Source: Armatimonadota bacterium (lineage in GTDB: Bacteria > Armatimonadota > HRBIN16). Taken from it: a stretch of 64,000 bases of DNA. The stretch's first letter is position 1; every line of letters begins with the position of its first letter. Shown here piece by piece: positions 13,451 to 21,332 of the stretch. The DNA is taken from contig BPGU01000003.1 of NCBI GenBank assembly GCA_026003195.1, positions 1-64,000 of the forward strand. The letters run 5' to 3'. The notes beneath the pieces are model-generated. The model made no database searches. It saw only the letters and a program-made list of their open reading frames with translations, and was not told where the DNA came from. Both the position numbers and the translations under genes were made by a program.

Positions 13451-14719
13451 ATGTTCTGCACGCAATGCGGCGCATACAATACCGATGACAGCCGATTCTG
13501 CCACCAGTGCGGGCATCGGTTACAGCCGGAGCGCAAGATACCCACGCTGGACGAGAGCGCGTTCCAGCTCGATTCGCCAGAACAACAGGAGAAGATTCAG
13601 CAGCTGCTGGACGAAGCGCTCACGCACGAGTCGGAAGGCAGACTGCACGAAGCAGCTCTGGCGTGCGAGGGTGTGCTGGTGCTGGACCCGGCGAACACCT
13701 CCGCGCATTCACTGCTGGGGCTGATTTATGAGAAGCAAGGCGATCTGGAGAAGGCGGTCGCAGAATACGAAAAGGTGGTTGCGCTGAATCCCAACAGCGT
13801 GGCAGATCGCGCTAAGCTGGACGAGCTGCGTCGCCGTCTGCGAATGCCTGCCCCCAAGCCACCCCAGGAAGAGCCAAATCAGCTGCCTTTGCTCATCGGC
13901 ATCTTTGTGACCGTCGGTCTCTTTGTACTGGGACTGGCAGCGATGAACTATCAGGCGCGCCCCAAGCCTGCGCCGTCCACCTCTCAGACGCCGGCAGTCA
14001 CACAGCCCGCACCATCTACGGCGTACGCCCCTTACAACTGGTATACGCCTGCTACACCGGGCTATACCCATCCTTCGATGCCGCAGATGCCTTCGGTGAC
14101 GCCGGACACCCCATCCGTCACACCGCCACAGGAGCGTTCTGCCGAGCGGACAGAAGCGGGCACGCGCACAGGACGAACACCCCTGCCGCCGCTCCCCCCC
14201 ATCACGGTAGTGCCTTCCCAGCCTGCCAACACGCCCGCGTCGAACAATCGGTCACAGGGCGGAGCGAGTAGCACCGAACCCTCTGCCGGAGGTTCGGTAG
14301 TGATGCCGGATGTGCCACTACAGCCGGGCGCGAGCGGGCAAGCACCGGAGCGCCAGCCGGTGATGGAAATTACCGTGCGTCCGGGCACAGGAGGCAGCGG
14401 CGGAGTGGTCGCACCGCCACCCCCGTCGATGGAATCGGAAGACCTGATGCGGGTGGCACAGCAACATCAGCTGGCGGGCAGGTATCGCGAGGCGATCCCG
14501 CTCTACCAGAAGGCGCTGCAAGGTGCAACCGATAAAGGCTTCATCTACCAGCAGATCGGTCTGTGTTACCAGAGGCTGGGCGAGCTGGATTCCGCCCGCA
14601 ACGCCTATCAACAGGCTATCGCCGAGTACGAACGGCAGATTGCGGCGGGGCAGAACGTAGAGCGCGCCCGCAGAGGACTGGAAGCAGCCAAGCAGGGACT
14701 GGCAGCATGCGGAGGGTAG
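13451..14719 (+). CDS. Zinc-ribbon and TPR membrane protein
   Basis: 422 aa behind GGAGGTGAG. Cys3, Cys6, Cys17 and Cys20 (CTQC and CHQC) form a zinc ribbon. TPR motifs follow at about 47-125 (HEAALACEGVLVLDPANTSA). One membrane helix lies at about 144-166 (LLIGIFVTVGLFVLGLAAMN). A long Pro-, Ser- and Thr-rich linker (170-325) precedes a second TPR unit (330-420). The ribbon and first TPRs should be cytoplasmic and the linker and last TPRs outside, suggesting a scaffold linking the two sides of the membrane. Exact role unknown. Confidence 0.75.
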   Translation: MFCTQCGAYNTDDSRFCHQCGHRLQPERKIPTLDESAFQLDSPEQQEKIQQLLDEALTHESEGRLHEAALACEGVLVLDPANTSAHSLLGLIYEKQGDLEKAVAEYEKVVALNPNSVADRAKLDELRRRLRMPAPKPPQEEPNQLPLLIGIFVTVGLFVLGLAAMNYQARPKPAPSTSQTPAVTQPAPSTAYAPYNWYTPATPGYTHPSMPQMPSVTPDTPSVTPPQERSAERTEAGTRTGRTPLPPLPPITVVPSQPANTPASNNRSQGGASSTEPSAGGSVVMPDVPLQPGASGQAPERQPVMEITVRPGTGGSGGVVAPPPPSMESEDLMRVAQQHQLAGRYREAIPLYQKALQGATDKGFIYQQIGLCYQRLGELDSARNAYQQAIAEYERQIAAGQNVERARRGLEAAKQGLAACGG

Positions 14720-14725
14720 AACAGG

Positions 14726-16438
14726 ATGATGTGGAGTAGAAGATGTGCAGAAATTACCTCACCCCCATCCCCTCTCCTCAGAGGAGAGGGGAGCCGTTCC
14801 CCCTTCCCACGCAGGGAAGGGGGTCAGGGGGTTAGGTGGAACACAACCGCTCTGTACCTTGTCCTAATACTCGTGCTCTTCAGCTTTGCCTCCTTTGCCC
14901 AGCTGCCGGCACGTCGTCCGCTGGTGGTCATCTTCCCCGAAAAGGTGGAGGCAAAGAAGGACCAGCCCGACCCGAACGTAGGCATCGCCACTCCGCTGGC
15001 GCAACTGCTGGAGGAAACCCGGCGGGTGGATGTTCTGATCTACGACCCCTCCGCTTCGTACATCCGTCGCCTCGTGCAGGAAGGCGCTTTGAAGACATCG
15101 GATATCGCCTCCCAGCTTTCCGATGAACAGAAACGGCGCATTGTGCAGGCTCTTGGGGGGGAGTTCGCGCTGACAGTGCGCGCTGCGTGGTCGAATAAAC
15201 CACCCGTCCTGCCTAAAGGCAAAAAGATAGACCCCAGCCTGTTGCAGAATCTGCCGACCAGTTCGGTGATCCTGGTCTCTGCGGTATGGATGCCGGTGGC
15301 AGGTGGACGAGCATGGCAGGTGCAGCTGGAAAGTCAGCCGGTGCAGCGTGCTCTGGCTGGTGGCGGGATGACTGTAGACCCGGTGAGCACCGCCCGCACC
15401 GCTGCCAGTAATCTGGTGGCTCGGCTGATCGCCGAACCGATGGCAACGCTGGCGCGTGTAGACATCACCCAGAAGGAGGCGCAAACTGCTCTACAGGGCA
15501 CCACCACCGCTACGGATGCTCAGAGCCTCATGAAGCAGTTTTTAGAGGAGGGGCAGAAATACGCCAGAGCGGGCGACCTCGCCAATGCGATCGAGTCTTA
15601 CCGGAAAGCGGCGGACGCGAAGCCCACCGACCCCGAGCCTCGCCGCCGCCTGATAGAAGCATACCTGCAGCGACGGATGGAAGATGCAGCGGTTGCGGAA
15701 GGGATGCGCGCGGTGCAGATAGTGTCGGACAGTACACCGCTGTTGCTCGCGCTGGCGGATGCCTACATGAGTGCGAACCGTCTGGATGAAGCGGAGACCA
15801 TGTACCGCCGAATGCTGGAGCGTGACCCGCAGAACGTTGCGGCATGGCTGCATCTGGGCGATTTGCTCTGGAACCGCGCCCGTATCACCGAGGCGGAAGA
15901 GTGTTACACGCAAGCCGCGCAGAAATCGCCTGCAGATACCCAACCGCTGATGCGTCTGGCGAAGCTGCACCTCGCTCGTGCCCAATTTGCACGAGCACAG
16001 GAGGCGGTGGATAAATTATATGCCTTGCTGCCTGAAGAGGACGAAAGCCGACGAGGCGAGGTATACAGCACACTGGCAGATGGCGTGGAGGCAGGCATCA
16101 CCCAGCTGGCGCAACGGGTCCAGGAGGCGATAGCCTCCTACAGCAACGGCGACCTGACGCTGGAAACCCTTTTCAAGACGCTCAAAGGGCTGGAAACGCA
16201 GTGCAACGACCTGCAGCGGTTCACCCAGGCGCTCAAGCCTATCCCGCGCGTGCTGGACGCTCACCAGCGGTTCCTGCTGGCAGGTAGTCTGTTACAGCAA
16301 TCATTAGGCAGCCTGCTTTCGTTTGCCGAGACGAAAGAGACGCGCTATCAGGAAGAGGGAATGCTGTTGCGCAGTGAGGCGTTGCGCGAGATGGCGAACG
16401 CTTCCCGTGCGCTGCGAACGGCACTGGCAGGACAGTAG
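14726..16438 (+). CDS. Exported TPR protein with repeat-derived N-terminus
   Basis: About 570 aa if it starts at 14726 or 14729; the ribosome site is weak. The first 36 codons run through a palindromic dispersed repeat and give a low-complexity peptide. The real protein begins at a signal-like helix (ALYLVLILVLFSFASFA, ending near residue 59). Then comes an alpha/beta domain (to about 240) that may bind a small ligand or peptide, then several TPR units (from about 265 to 440), and a helical end. It probably acts in the periplasm or at the cell surface. The start is uncertain because of the repeat. Confidence 0.7.
   Translation: MMWSRRCAEITSPPSPLLRGEGSRSPFPRREGGQGVRWNTTALYLVLILVLFSFASFAQLPARRPLVVIFPEKVEAKKDQPDPNVGIATPLAQLLEETRRVDVLIYDPSASYIRRLVQEGALKTSDIASQLSDEQKRRIVQALGGEFALTVRAAWSNKPPVLPKGKKIDPSLLQNLPTSSVILVSAVWMPVAGGRAWQVQLESQPVQRALAGGGMTVDPVSTARTAASNLVARLIAEPMATLARVDITQKEAQTALQGTTTATDAQSLMKQFLEEGQKYARAGDLANAIESYRKAADAKPTDPEPRRRLIEAYLQRRMEDAAVAEGMRAVQIVSDSTPLLLALADAYMSANRLDEAETMYRRMLERDPQNVAAWLHLGDLLWNRARITEAEECYTQAAQKSPADTQPLMRLAKLHLARAQFARAQEAVDKLYALLPEEDESRRGEVYSTLADGVEAGITQLAQRVQEAIASYSNGDLTLETLFKTLKGLETQCNDLQRFTQALKPIPRVLDAHQRFLLAGSLLQQSLGSLLSFAETKETRYQEEGMLLRSEALREMANASRALRTALAGQ
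14757..14836. repeat. Compound palindromic dispersed repeat
   Basis: Nested inverted repeats: CCCCTCTCCTC with AGGAGAGGGG, CCCCCTTCCC with GGGAAGGGGG, and outer CCTCACCCCC with GGGGGTTAGG. It resembles REP-like sequence and lies within the 5' end of the TPR gene frame. Confidence 0.75.
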
Positions 16439-16445
16439 TAACCAT

Positions 16446-16482
16446 CTTCCCCTCTCCCGGTAAGTCTTGAGGAGAGGGGAAG
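16446..16482. terminator. 12-bp palindrome between convergent genes
   Basis: CTTCCCCTCTCC (16446-16457) is the exact reverse complement of GGAGAGGGGAAG (16471-16482). It lies between the converging TPR and lipoprotein genes and could end transcription from both sides. It belongs to the same repeat group as 14757-14836. Confidence 0.55.
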
Positions 16483-16498
16483 AAGATTGTGCACAAAG

Positions 16499-16681
16499 CT
16501 ATTCACCCTGCGGCTGGGTAGCCGTAGGGGTGCTGCCTGTCGGTGCAGAAGCTCCGGGTGCTGTGGACGCCGCGCCGGGCGGAGCCTTCTCCGCTACCTC
16601 CGCTTTCTGCTTCTGGCAGCCTGCTATGACCGTCGCTGCAGCAACGACGACCAGCAGCACGATTCGAAACCTCTTGCCCAT
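16499..16681 (-). CDS. Small lipoprotein, 60 aa
   Basis: Unknown lipoprotein. GAGGTGAAG precedes the ATG on the minus strand. The signal peptide (RFRIVLLVVVAAATVIAGC) ends in lipobox VIAGC with Cys22, to be lipidated and anchored. The mature part is only about 39 residues, rich in Pro, Ala and Thr and probably disordered. It lies 11 bases after the prepilin gene and is probably co-transcribed with it, so it may take part in pseudopilus assembly or be a cell-surface lipopeptide. Confidence 0.75.
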   Translation of the reverse strand: MGKRFRIVLLVVVAAATVIAGCQKQKAEVAEKAPPGAASTAPGASAPTGSTPTATQPQGE

Positions 16682-16692
16682 TCTTCACCTCG

Positions 16693-17526
16693 CTATTCGA
16701 TGGTTGGCCGATGCCACCATGCAGGACAACACCCAGTGGCGGAGCAGAAATCCGGCACCCACAGACTGGTGGGGATACCGTTCTCGTCCAACGCTGCCCA
16801 CGGCGAGTTCTCGCTGGGGTTGCGTACCCACTTCACGTGTCCATCGGCATAGGCGTAGTTGCTGCCCTCGGCGTGCACACGGTGAGTGGCTTCGAACACC
16901 GTCGACCACCACATCTGAGAGGTGCACTCATCGCCTGTCTCGCTATACCGGTACAGCGCACCGCTAGGGGGTGGGAAGCCCGCTTTAGTGTGCGGCAGGG
17001 GGCTGACGGTAGCGAAACCGGGAATGGTCTGCTTACCCAGTCCCTCCCAGAAGGTGATGAGCTTGGCGGGTGAGGGTGTTCCGGCTATGGGCCATGCCTG
17101 CAGGTAGCCGTTCAGGGTGAAAGCTGCCGTAAAACGCATCGGGTTGGTTGACGGATCGATGTTAAAGATGTTGCGCTCTTGGGCAGACGGACAGGTGTAA
17201 ACCTGCCAGTTTTTGATGTAGGGCGCGATAGAGTTGGACCAGAACCCCTGCCGTCGGGCATAGCCCAATGGTGAAGACGCCGTGCGATCCCAGGGCGTAG
17301 TGAAAAACGCACGCACGTTGTCCGGCGCGGTAAGCGGGAACGTCTCATCGTAGTCTTGCGTGTACATCAGCAGCGCCGTGTTCATGTTCTTGACATTGGA
17401 CAGGCAGTTGCTTTGCCGTGCTTTCTCCCGCGCGTGAGCAAAGACCGGGAACAGGATGGCTGCCAGTATCGCAATAATCGCGATAACAACCAGCAGCTCA
17501 ATCAGCGTAAAGGCGCGTCGGTTCAT
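16693..17526 (-). CDS. DUF1559-type prepilin (H-X9-DG family)
   Basis: 277 aa. The N-terminus [20 protein letters not shown] is a type IV prepilin signal, to be cut and methylated by a PilD-like peptidase, with Glu at position +5 of the mature protein. The C-terminal [16 protein letters not shown] contains the H-x9-DG motif that marks this family of pseudopilins, abundant in Planctomycetes and Armatimonadota. The protein should form or cap a surface pseudopilus or secretion fibre. It has its own promoter (17608-17636) and the small lipoprotein gene follows. Confidence 0.92.
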   Translation of the reverse strand: MNRRAFTLIELLVVIAIIAILAAILFPVFAHAREKARQSNCLSNVKNMNTALLMYTQDYDETFPLTAPDNVRAFFTTPWDRTASSPLGYARRQGFWSNSIAPYIKNWQVYTCPSAQERNIFNIDPSTNPMRFTAAFTLNGYLQAWPIAGTPSPAKLITFWEGLGKQTIPGFATVSPLPHTKAGFPPPSGALYRYSETGDECTSQMWWSTVFEATHRVHAEGSNYAYADGHVKWVRNPSENSPWAALDENGIPTSLWVPDFCSATGCCPAWWHRPTIE

Positions 17527-17607
17527 GTTGGTGCCTCCTTCACCTCATGAAATAGTTTGAGTTTGTTGCCGTGCTTGCATTTTATTCCAAAGAAAAGATT
17601 TGCTTAT

Positions 17608-17636
17608 AGTCTACACGAGTACATCTTTTCTGTCAA
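17608..17636 (-). promoter_or_regulatory. Sigma70-type promoter of the prepilin gene
   Basis: Minus strand TTGACA (17636-17631), 17-base spacer, TAGACT (17613-17608). It lies about 80 bases upstream of the prepilin ATG. Confidence 0.65.
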
Positions 17637-17672
17637 GTTTTTTTGCCCGTGCAACTACGGTTTTTTCGGCAG

Positions 17673-17701
17673 TTGCTTTTTGTGCTCGTCTCCGGTATAA
17701 T
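17673..17701 (+). promoter_or_regulatory. Sigma70-type promoter of rpsU
   Basis: TTGCTT (17673-17678), 17-base spacer, TATAAT (17696-17701), diverging from the prepilin promoter. Confidence 0.65.
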
Positions 17702-17754
17702 CTTGTGAGGAAAAACGTCCGATACCCTAACATGGAGTGAAGGAGGCATCTGCT

Positions 17755-17934
17755 TTGGCGCAGATTCAGGTTCTACCGAACGAGTCTTTGGACAGTGCCT
17801 TAAAGCGGTTCAAAAAGGAGCTGCAGAACGCGGGCATCCTGAAAGAGTATAAAGAGCACGAGCACTATACCAAGCCGAGCGACAAGCGCCGCAAACAGGA
17901 GGCGGCACGCAGACGTAAACAGCGTTCGAAATAG
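17755..17934 (+). CDS. rpsU: Small ribosomal subunit protein bS21
   Basis: 59 aa. I take the TTG at 17755 as start because AAGGAGG lies eight bases before it; a GTG at 17737 would place that site inside the gene. [20 protein letters not shown] is the family signature, and the C-terminus is the expected Lys- and Arg-rich tail ([16 protein letters not shown]). It sits on the 30S platform near the 3' end of 16S rRNA and aids initiation. It has its own promoter. Confidence 0.9.
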   Translation: MAQIQVLPNESLDSALKRFKKELQNAGILKEYKEHEHYTKPSDKRRKQEAARRRKQRSK

Positions 17935-18047
17935 AGAACGGTTTTTGCCGCACCAGCACCGCGATGGTTTCTTTGCCGTCCAGCGAAACCCATGCAGCGG
18001 CATCCTGCTCGCCTGAGAGGGCATGAGGAGCTGAGCCAACCAGACCG

Positions 18048-20261
18048 ATGAACAGACGAAGTGAACGTCAACGGCTACGCGCAGTATCTCACTGGCTGCG
18101 CTACCGCTTGCTTCCGCGCTGGGATTGGCAGCGACTGGGTATCGCCACGGTCACCATCGCGGTGTTGTGCCTTGTCTTCTCGGGGCGGTTTATCCCGGAT
18201 AAAGTGACCCTTCAGGTGGGAGATATCTGCCCTCGTGAAATCCGCGCCCATCGTACCGTCCGCTATGTGGACGTGGAGGAAACCCGCCGCTTGCAGGAGA
18301 TGGCAGCGAAGCAGGTAGAGACTATCTACGAACAACTGCCCTTCGCCCGTGTGGATGCTCAACGGAGCGTAAAGGACGCCTTTGAATCGATTGCCCGCGC
18401 CCGCACCATGCGCCCCCCCGAAGCGTCCCGCTGGCTGGCTCAGCAGCTGCCCTTCCTGTCCACCGAGCTGGTGCGCGCTGCTCTGGAAATGCCCGCATCC
18501 GACCTGCAAAGGGCGCAAGGTGTCGCCCAAACGTTGGTTGACGAGGCGATGCAGCGCGAGATCCGCGCCGACACTGCCGACCTGATGGAACGCAAGCGGG
18601 CAATACAGGCAGCCTGTATGCAGAATCTGGGACAGAACGCGCTGGGCAGGCTCGCCGCTGCGATATGCACCAACGCTCTGCGCCCCAACCGCGTGCCCGA
18701 TGTTGCCCGCACAGAGGCGCTGCGAGAGCGCGAACGACGGGGAGTGCCCCCTGTGTATCGCACGCTGGTCGCTGGCGATGTGGTGATTCGGCGAGGCGAG
18801 CGAGTGACCGAACAGCATATCGAGATGCTTACCGCTCTGGGGATGCGCAACCCGCGCTTGCACTGGGCAAGCGTATTGGCTATTCTGATACTGGTGACGA
18901 TGCTGGTGGTGCTGGCAGCTTTGCACATCGCCCACTATCACCCCCGAGTGTATCAGCAACCACGCCAGCTGTGGCTGATTTCGGTAGTGGTGACGCTCAG
19001 CGCGCTGGGGGTGAAGCTGGGTAGCAGTCTATTAGGGCTTCCGTTATCGGGCGTGCAGCTGGGCTACCTGACAGTGATGAGCACGACCATGGCGGGCATG
19101 CTGTTGGCGGTGCTGGTATCGCCGCACCTGGCGACGTTGCTGGTGGGAATGCTGGCGATACAGTCCGCTCTGCTCATGAACGGCGAGATGCGCTTTGCCG
19201 CCATCAGCCTGATGAGCAGCCTGGTGGGTATCTACTCGGTGTGGCGGCTGCATGACCGCTACGACTTACTACGGGCAGGTCTGTGGATTGGCGGAACCTC
19301 GCTGGTGCTCACGTGGGTGCTGGGCTGGATGAACCAGGAAACGATTACCGAAATGAGCGTGGGGTCGGCGTGGGCGATATTGATGAGCGTGCTGGCAGTA
19401 GGCGGTTTTGCCCTCTTTGTAGCGGTGTTGGAGCGTCCGTTCGGAGCGGTAACGCATCTGCGCCTGCTGGAGCTCAGCTCGCCGGAACATCCGTTGCTGA
19501 AAGAGCTGATGTTGCGTGCGCCCGGAACCTACGCACACAGCATCATGGTGAGCCATCTGGCTGACGCTGCCGCCAAAGCGATCGGCGCGGACAGCCTGCT
19601 GGCGCGAGTGGGGTGCTATTATCACGACGTGGGCAAAATGCGCCGTCCCGAGTTCTTTATCGAAAACCAGCGCATGGAGAACGTACACGACCGCCTGACC
19701 CCTTCCCTGTCTGCACTCATCATTGCGGCGCATGTCAAGGATGGCGTGGAGCTGGCAGACCAGTATCGCCTCCCCCGCCCCGTTCGCGACATCATCGCCC
19801 AGCATCACGGCACCAGCCTCATCTCCTTCTTCTATCAGCAGGCGCTGTCCGGCTGCGAAATGCAAACCCCTGTGCTGGAACAGCAGTTCCGCTACAGCGG
19901 TCCCAAACCTCAAAGCAAAGAGGCGGGCATCGTGATGCTGGCAGACGCCGTGGAGGCAGCGTCGCGCTCGCTCTCGCGCCCGACGCCCGCGCGCATCGAA
20001 AGCCTGGTGGAGCATATCATTCAGGAAAAAATCGCTGATGGACAGCTGGACGAGTGCAGTTTAACGTTCCGTGAGGTACATAAGATTCAGGAGGCGTTTT
20101 GCCGATTACTGGTAGCGATGCTCCATTCTCGGGTGGAGTATCCTTCATCGGCAGCGGTGACCCATGCAGATTACAGTGACGAATCGGCAGCCACACCCTC
20201 TGAATCGCTCGTGGATGCGCCGAGCGATACGCCTCTTACTGCGCCAGGAAGGCTGCAGTAA
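18048..20261 (+). CDS. pgpH: 7TM-HD membrane phosphohydrolase, PgpH family
   Basis: 737 aa. One N-terminal helix (about 28-46) is followed by an extracytoplasmic 7TMR-HDED region to about 280, then about seven membrane helices (280-470) and a cytoplasmic HD domain (about 490-690). HD residues include His in TYAHSIMVSHL, HD in CYYHDVGKMRR and later His in IIAAHVKDGV and IIAQHHGT. The family degrades cyclic di-AMP, linking it to osmotic and wall control. It heads a run with ybeY, a DgkA-PAP2 fusion and a CorC protein, as in many Gram-positives. It overlaps ybeY by 98 bases. Confidence 0.85.
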   Translation: MNRRSERQRLRAVSHWLRYRLLPRWDWQRLGIATVTIAVLCLVFSGRFIPDKVTLQVGDICPREIRAHRTVRYVDVEETRRLQEMAAKQVETIYEQLPFARVDAQRSVKDAFESIARARTMRPPEASRWLAQQLPFLSTELVRAALEMPASDLQRAQGVAQTLVDEAMQREIRADTADLMERKRAIQAACMQNLGQNALGRLAAAICTNALRPNRVPDVARTEALRERERRGVPPVYRTLVAGDVVIRRGERVTEQHIEMLTALGMRNPRLHWASVLAILILVTMLVVLAALHIAHYHPRVYQQPRQLWLISVVVTLSALGVKLGSSLLGLPLSGVQLGYLTVMSTTMAGMLLAVLVSPHLATLLVGMLAIQSALLMNGEMRFAAISLMSSLVGIYSVWRLHDRYDLLRAGLWIGGTSLVLTWVLGWMNQETITEMSVGSAWAILMSVLAVGGFALFVAVLERPFGAVTHLRLLELSSPEHPLLKELMLRAPGTYAHSIMVSHLADAAAKAIGADSLLARVGCYYHDVGKMRRPEFFIENQRMENVHDRLTPSLSALIIAAHVKDGVELADQYRLPRPVRDIIAQHHGTSLISFFYQQALSGCEMQTPVLEQQFRYSGPKPQSKEAGIVMLADAVEAASRSLSRPTPARIESLVEHIIQEKIADGQLDECSLTFREVHKIQEAFCRLLVAMLHSRVEYPSSAAVTHADYSDESAATPSESLVDAPSDTPLTAPGRLQ

Positions 20262-20634
20262 GGGGGACGTCAGCATTGTGTGGACGGACGACGAAGAGAT
20301 ACGTGCGCTCAACCGCATCTATCGCGGGAAGGACGAGCCAACGGACGTGCTCTCTTTCTCGCTGCGCGAGGCATCGGCAGAGGAGACGGTGGTAGACCTT
20401 TCCTCGCTGGAAGAAGAGCCGCCGCTGGGCGAGGTGTATATCTCCATCCCGACCGCCTTGCGCCAGGCGCAGGCAGGAGGACGCACGCTGGAAGAGGAAG
20501 TGGCTTTTCTGGCGGTACATGGGGTAATGCACCTGCTGGGCTACGAAGACGAAACCCAGCAGGGCTACGAGCAGATGTACCGCCGAGGCTGGGAGGTGGT
20601 ACAAGCCACCCGACCGGGAAGTGATACCGTATGA
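20164..20634 (+). CDS. ybeY: YbeY-family rRNA maturation endoribonuclease (third zinc ligand changed)
   Basis: 156 aa, needed in other bacteria for 16S rRNA 3'-end processing and ribosome quality control. DEPTDVLSFSL (58-68) and GEVYIS are conserved. The zinc motif normally reads HGxLHLxGYDH, but here it is HGVMHLLGYED (119-129). His119 and His123 remain, and the third ligand His is Asp129, with the usual Asp changed to Glu. Asp can bind zinc, so activity may persist. The start at 20164 lies 98 bases inside the upstream gene but gives the normal N-terminus. Confidence 0.88.
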   Translation: MQITVTNRQPHPLNRSWMRRAIRLLLRQEGCSKGDVSIVWTDDEEIRALNRIYRGKDEPTDVLSFSLREASAEETVVDLSSLEEEPPLGEVYISIPTALRQAQAGGRTLEEEVAFLAVHGVMHLLGYEDETQQGYEQMYRRGWEVVQATRPGSDTV

Positions 20635-21332
20635 GGATTGCCAAGAACCCACTGGATAGCTTCCGTTACGCCGTCGAGGGCATCATCTACACCTTCCGCA
20701 CGCAGAAGCACATGCGCTTTCACTTTTTCAGTGTGGCGCTGGTGCTTCTGGCAGGACTGCTGTTTCGGCTCGATAAGGCAGAGATGGTGATCCTGCTGTT
20801 CACCGTGTCGATGGTGCTGGTGGCAGAGATGTTCAACACGGCTGTGGAAGCCATCGTCGACCTGATTACGGATACTTATCATCCGCTGGCGAAGCTGGCG
20901 AAGGACATTGCAGCGGGTGCAGTGCTGGTCACCGCTGTGAACGCTATCGTGGTGGGGTTCCTGCTGTTCCTCACCGAGCAGCATCTGGACGAAATTCGCC
21001 TGAACCTGCAGGAGCACAAACCCGAACCCATCGTCACGCTGGTGGTGGGAACGGTCTTGTTGCTGCTGATTATCATCCTGGGCAAAATCTTCGGGCGTAA
21101 AGGCTCGCTGCTGCACGGAGGAGTCATCAGCGGGCATAGTGCGCTGGGCTTCTTCATGGCGATGACCATTATCTTCCTCTCCAATAACCTGTTGATGGCG
21201 ATACTCGCGCTCAGCATGGCAGCGCTCATCGCCCAGAGCCGGGTGGAAGGACGCATCCATAGCCTGCAGGAGGTGCTGCTGGGCGCGCTGGTGGCTGTGC
21301 TGCTGGCGGGAGCCATCTACTGGCTGGCATGA
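20631..21332 (+). CDS. Diacylglycerol/undecaprenol kinase fused to PAP2 phosphatase
   Basis: 233 aa. Residues 1-115 match DgkA: three membrane helices with Glu66 and Asn69 in EMFNTAVEAIVD and Lys91-Asp92 in AKLAKDIAAGAVLV, the lipid kinase site. Residues 135-233 carry PAP2 motifs SGHS (167-170) and SRVEGRIH (203-210), the phosphatase site, with further helices. A kinase and a phosphatase on one chain could set the ratio of undecaprenol, its phosphate and diphosphate for wall synthesis. It overlaps ybeY and the next gene by 4 bases each. Confidence 0.82.
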   Translation: MRIAKNPLDSFRYAVEGIIYTFRTQKHMRFHFFSVALVLLAGLLFRLDKAEMVILLFTVSMVLVAEMFNTAVEAIVDLITDTYHPLAKLAKDIAAGAVLVTAVNAIVVGFLLFLTEQHLDEIRLNLQEHKPEPIVTLVVGTVLLLLIIILGKIFGRKGSLLHGGVISGHSALGFFMAMTIIFLSNNLLMAILALSMAALIAQSRVEGRIHSLQEVLLGALVAVLLAGAIYWLA

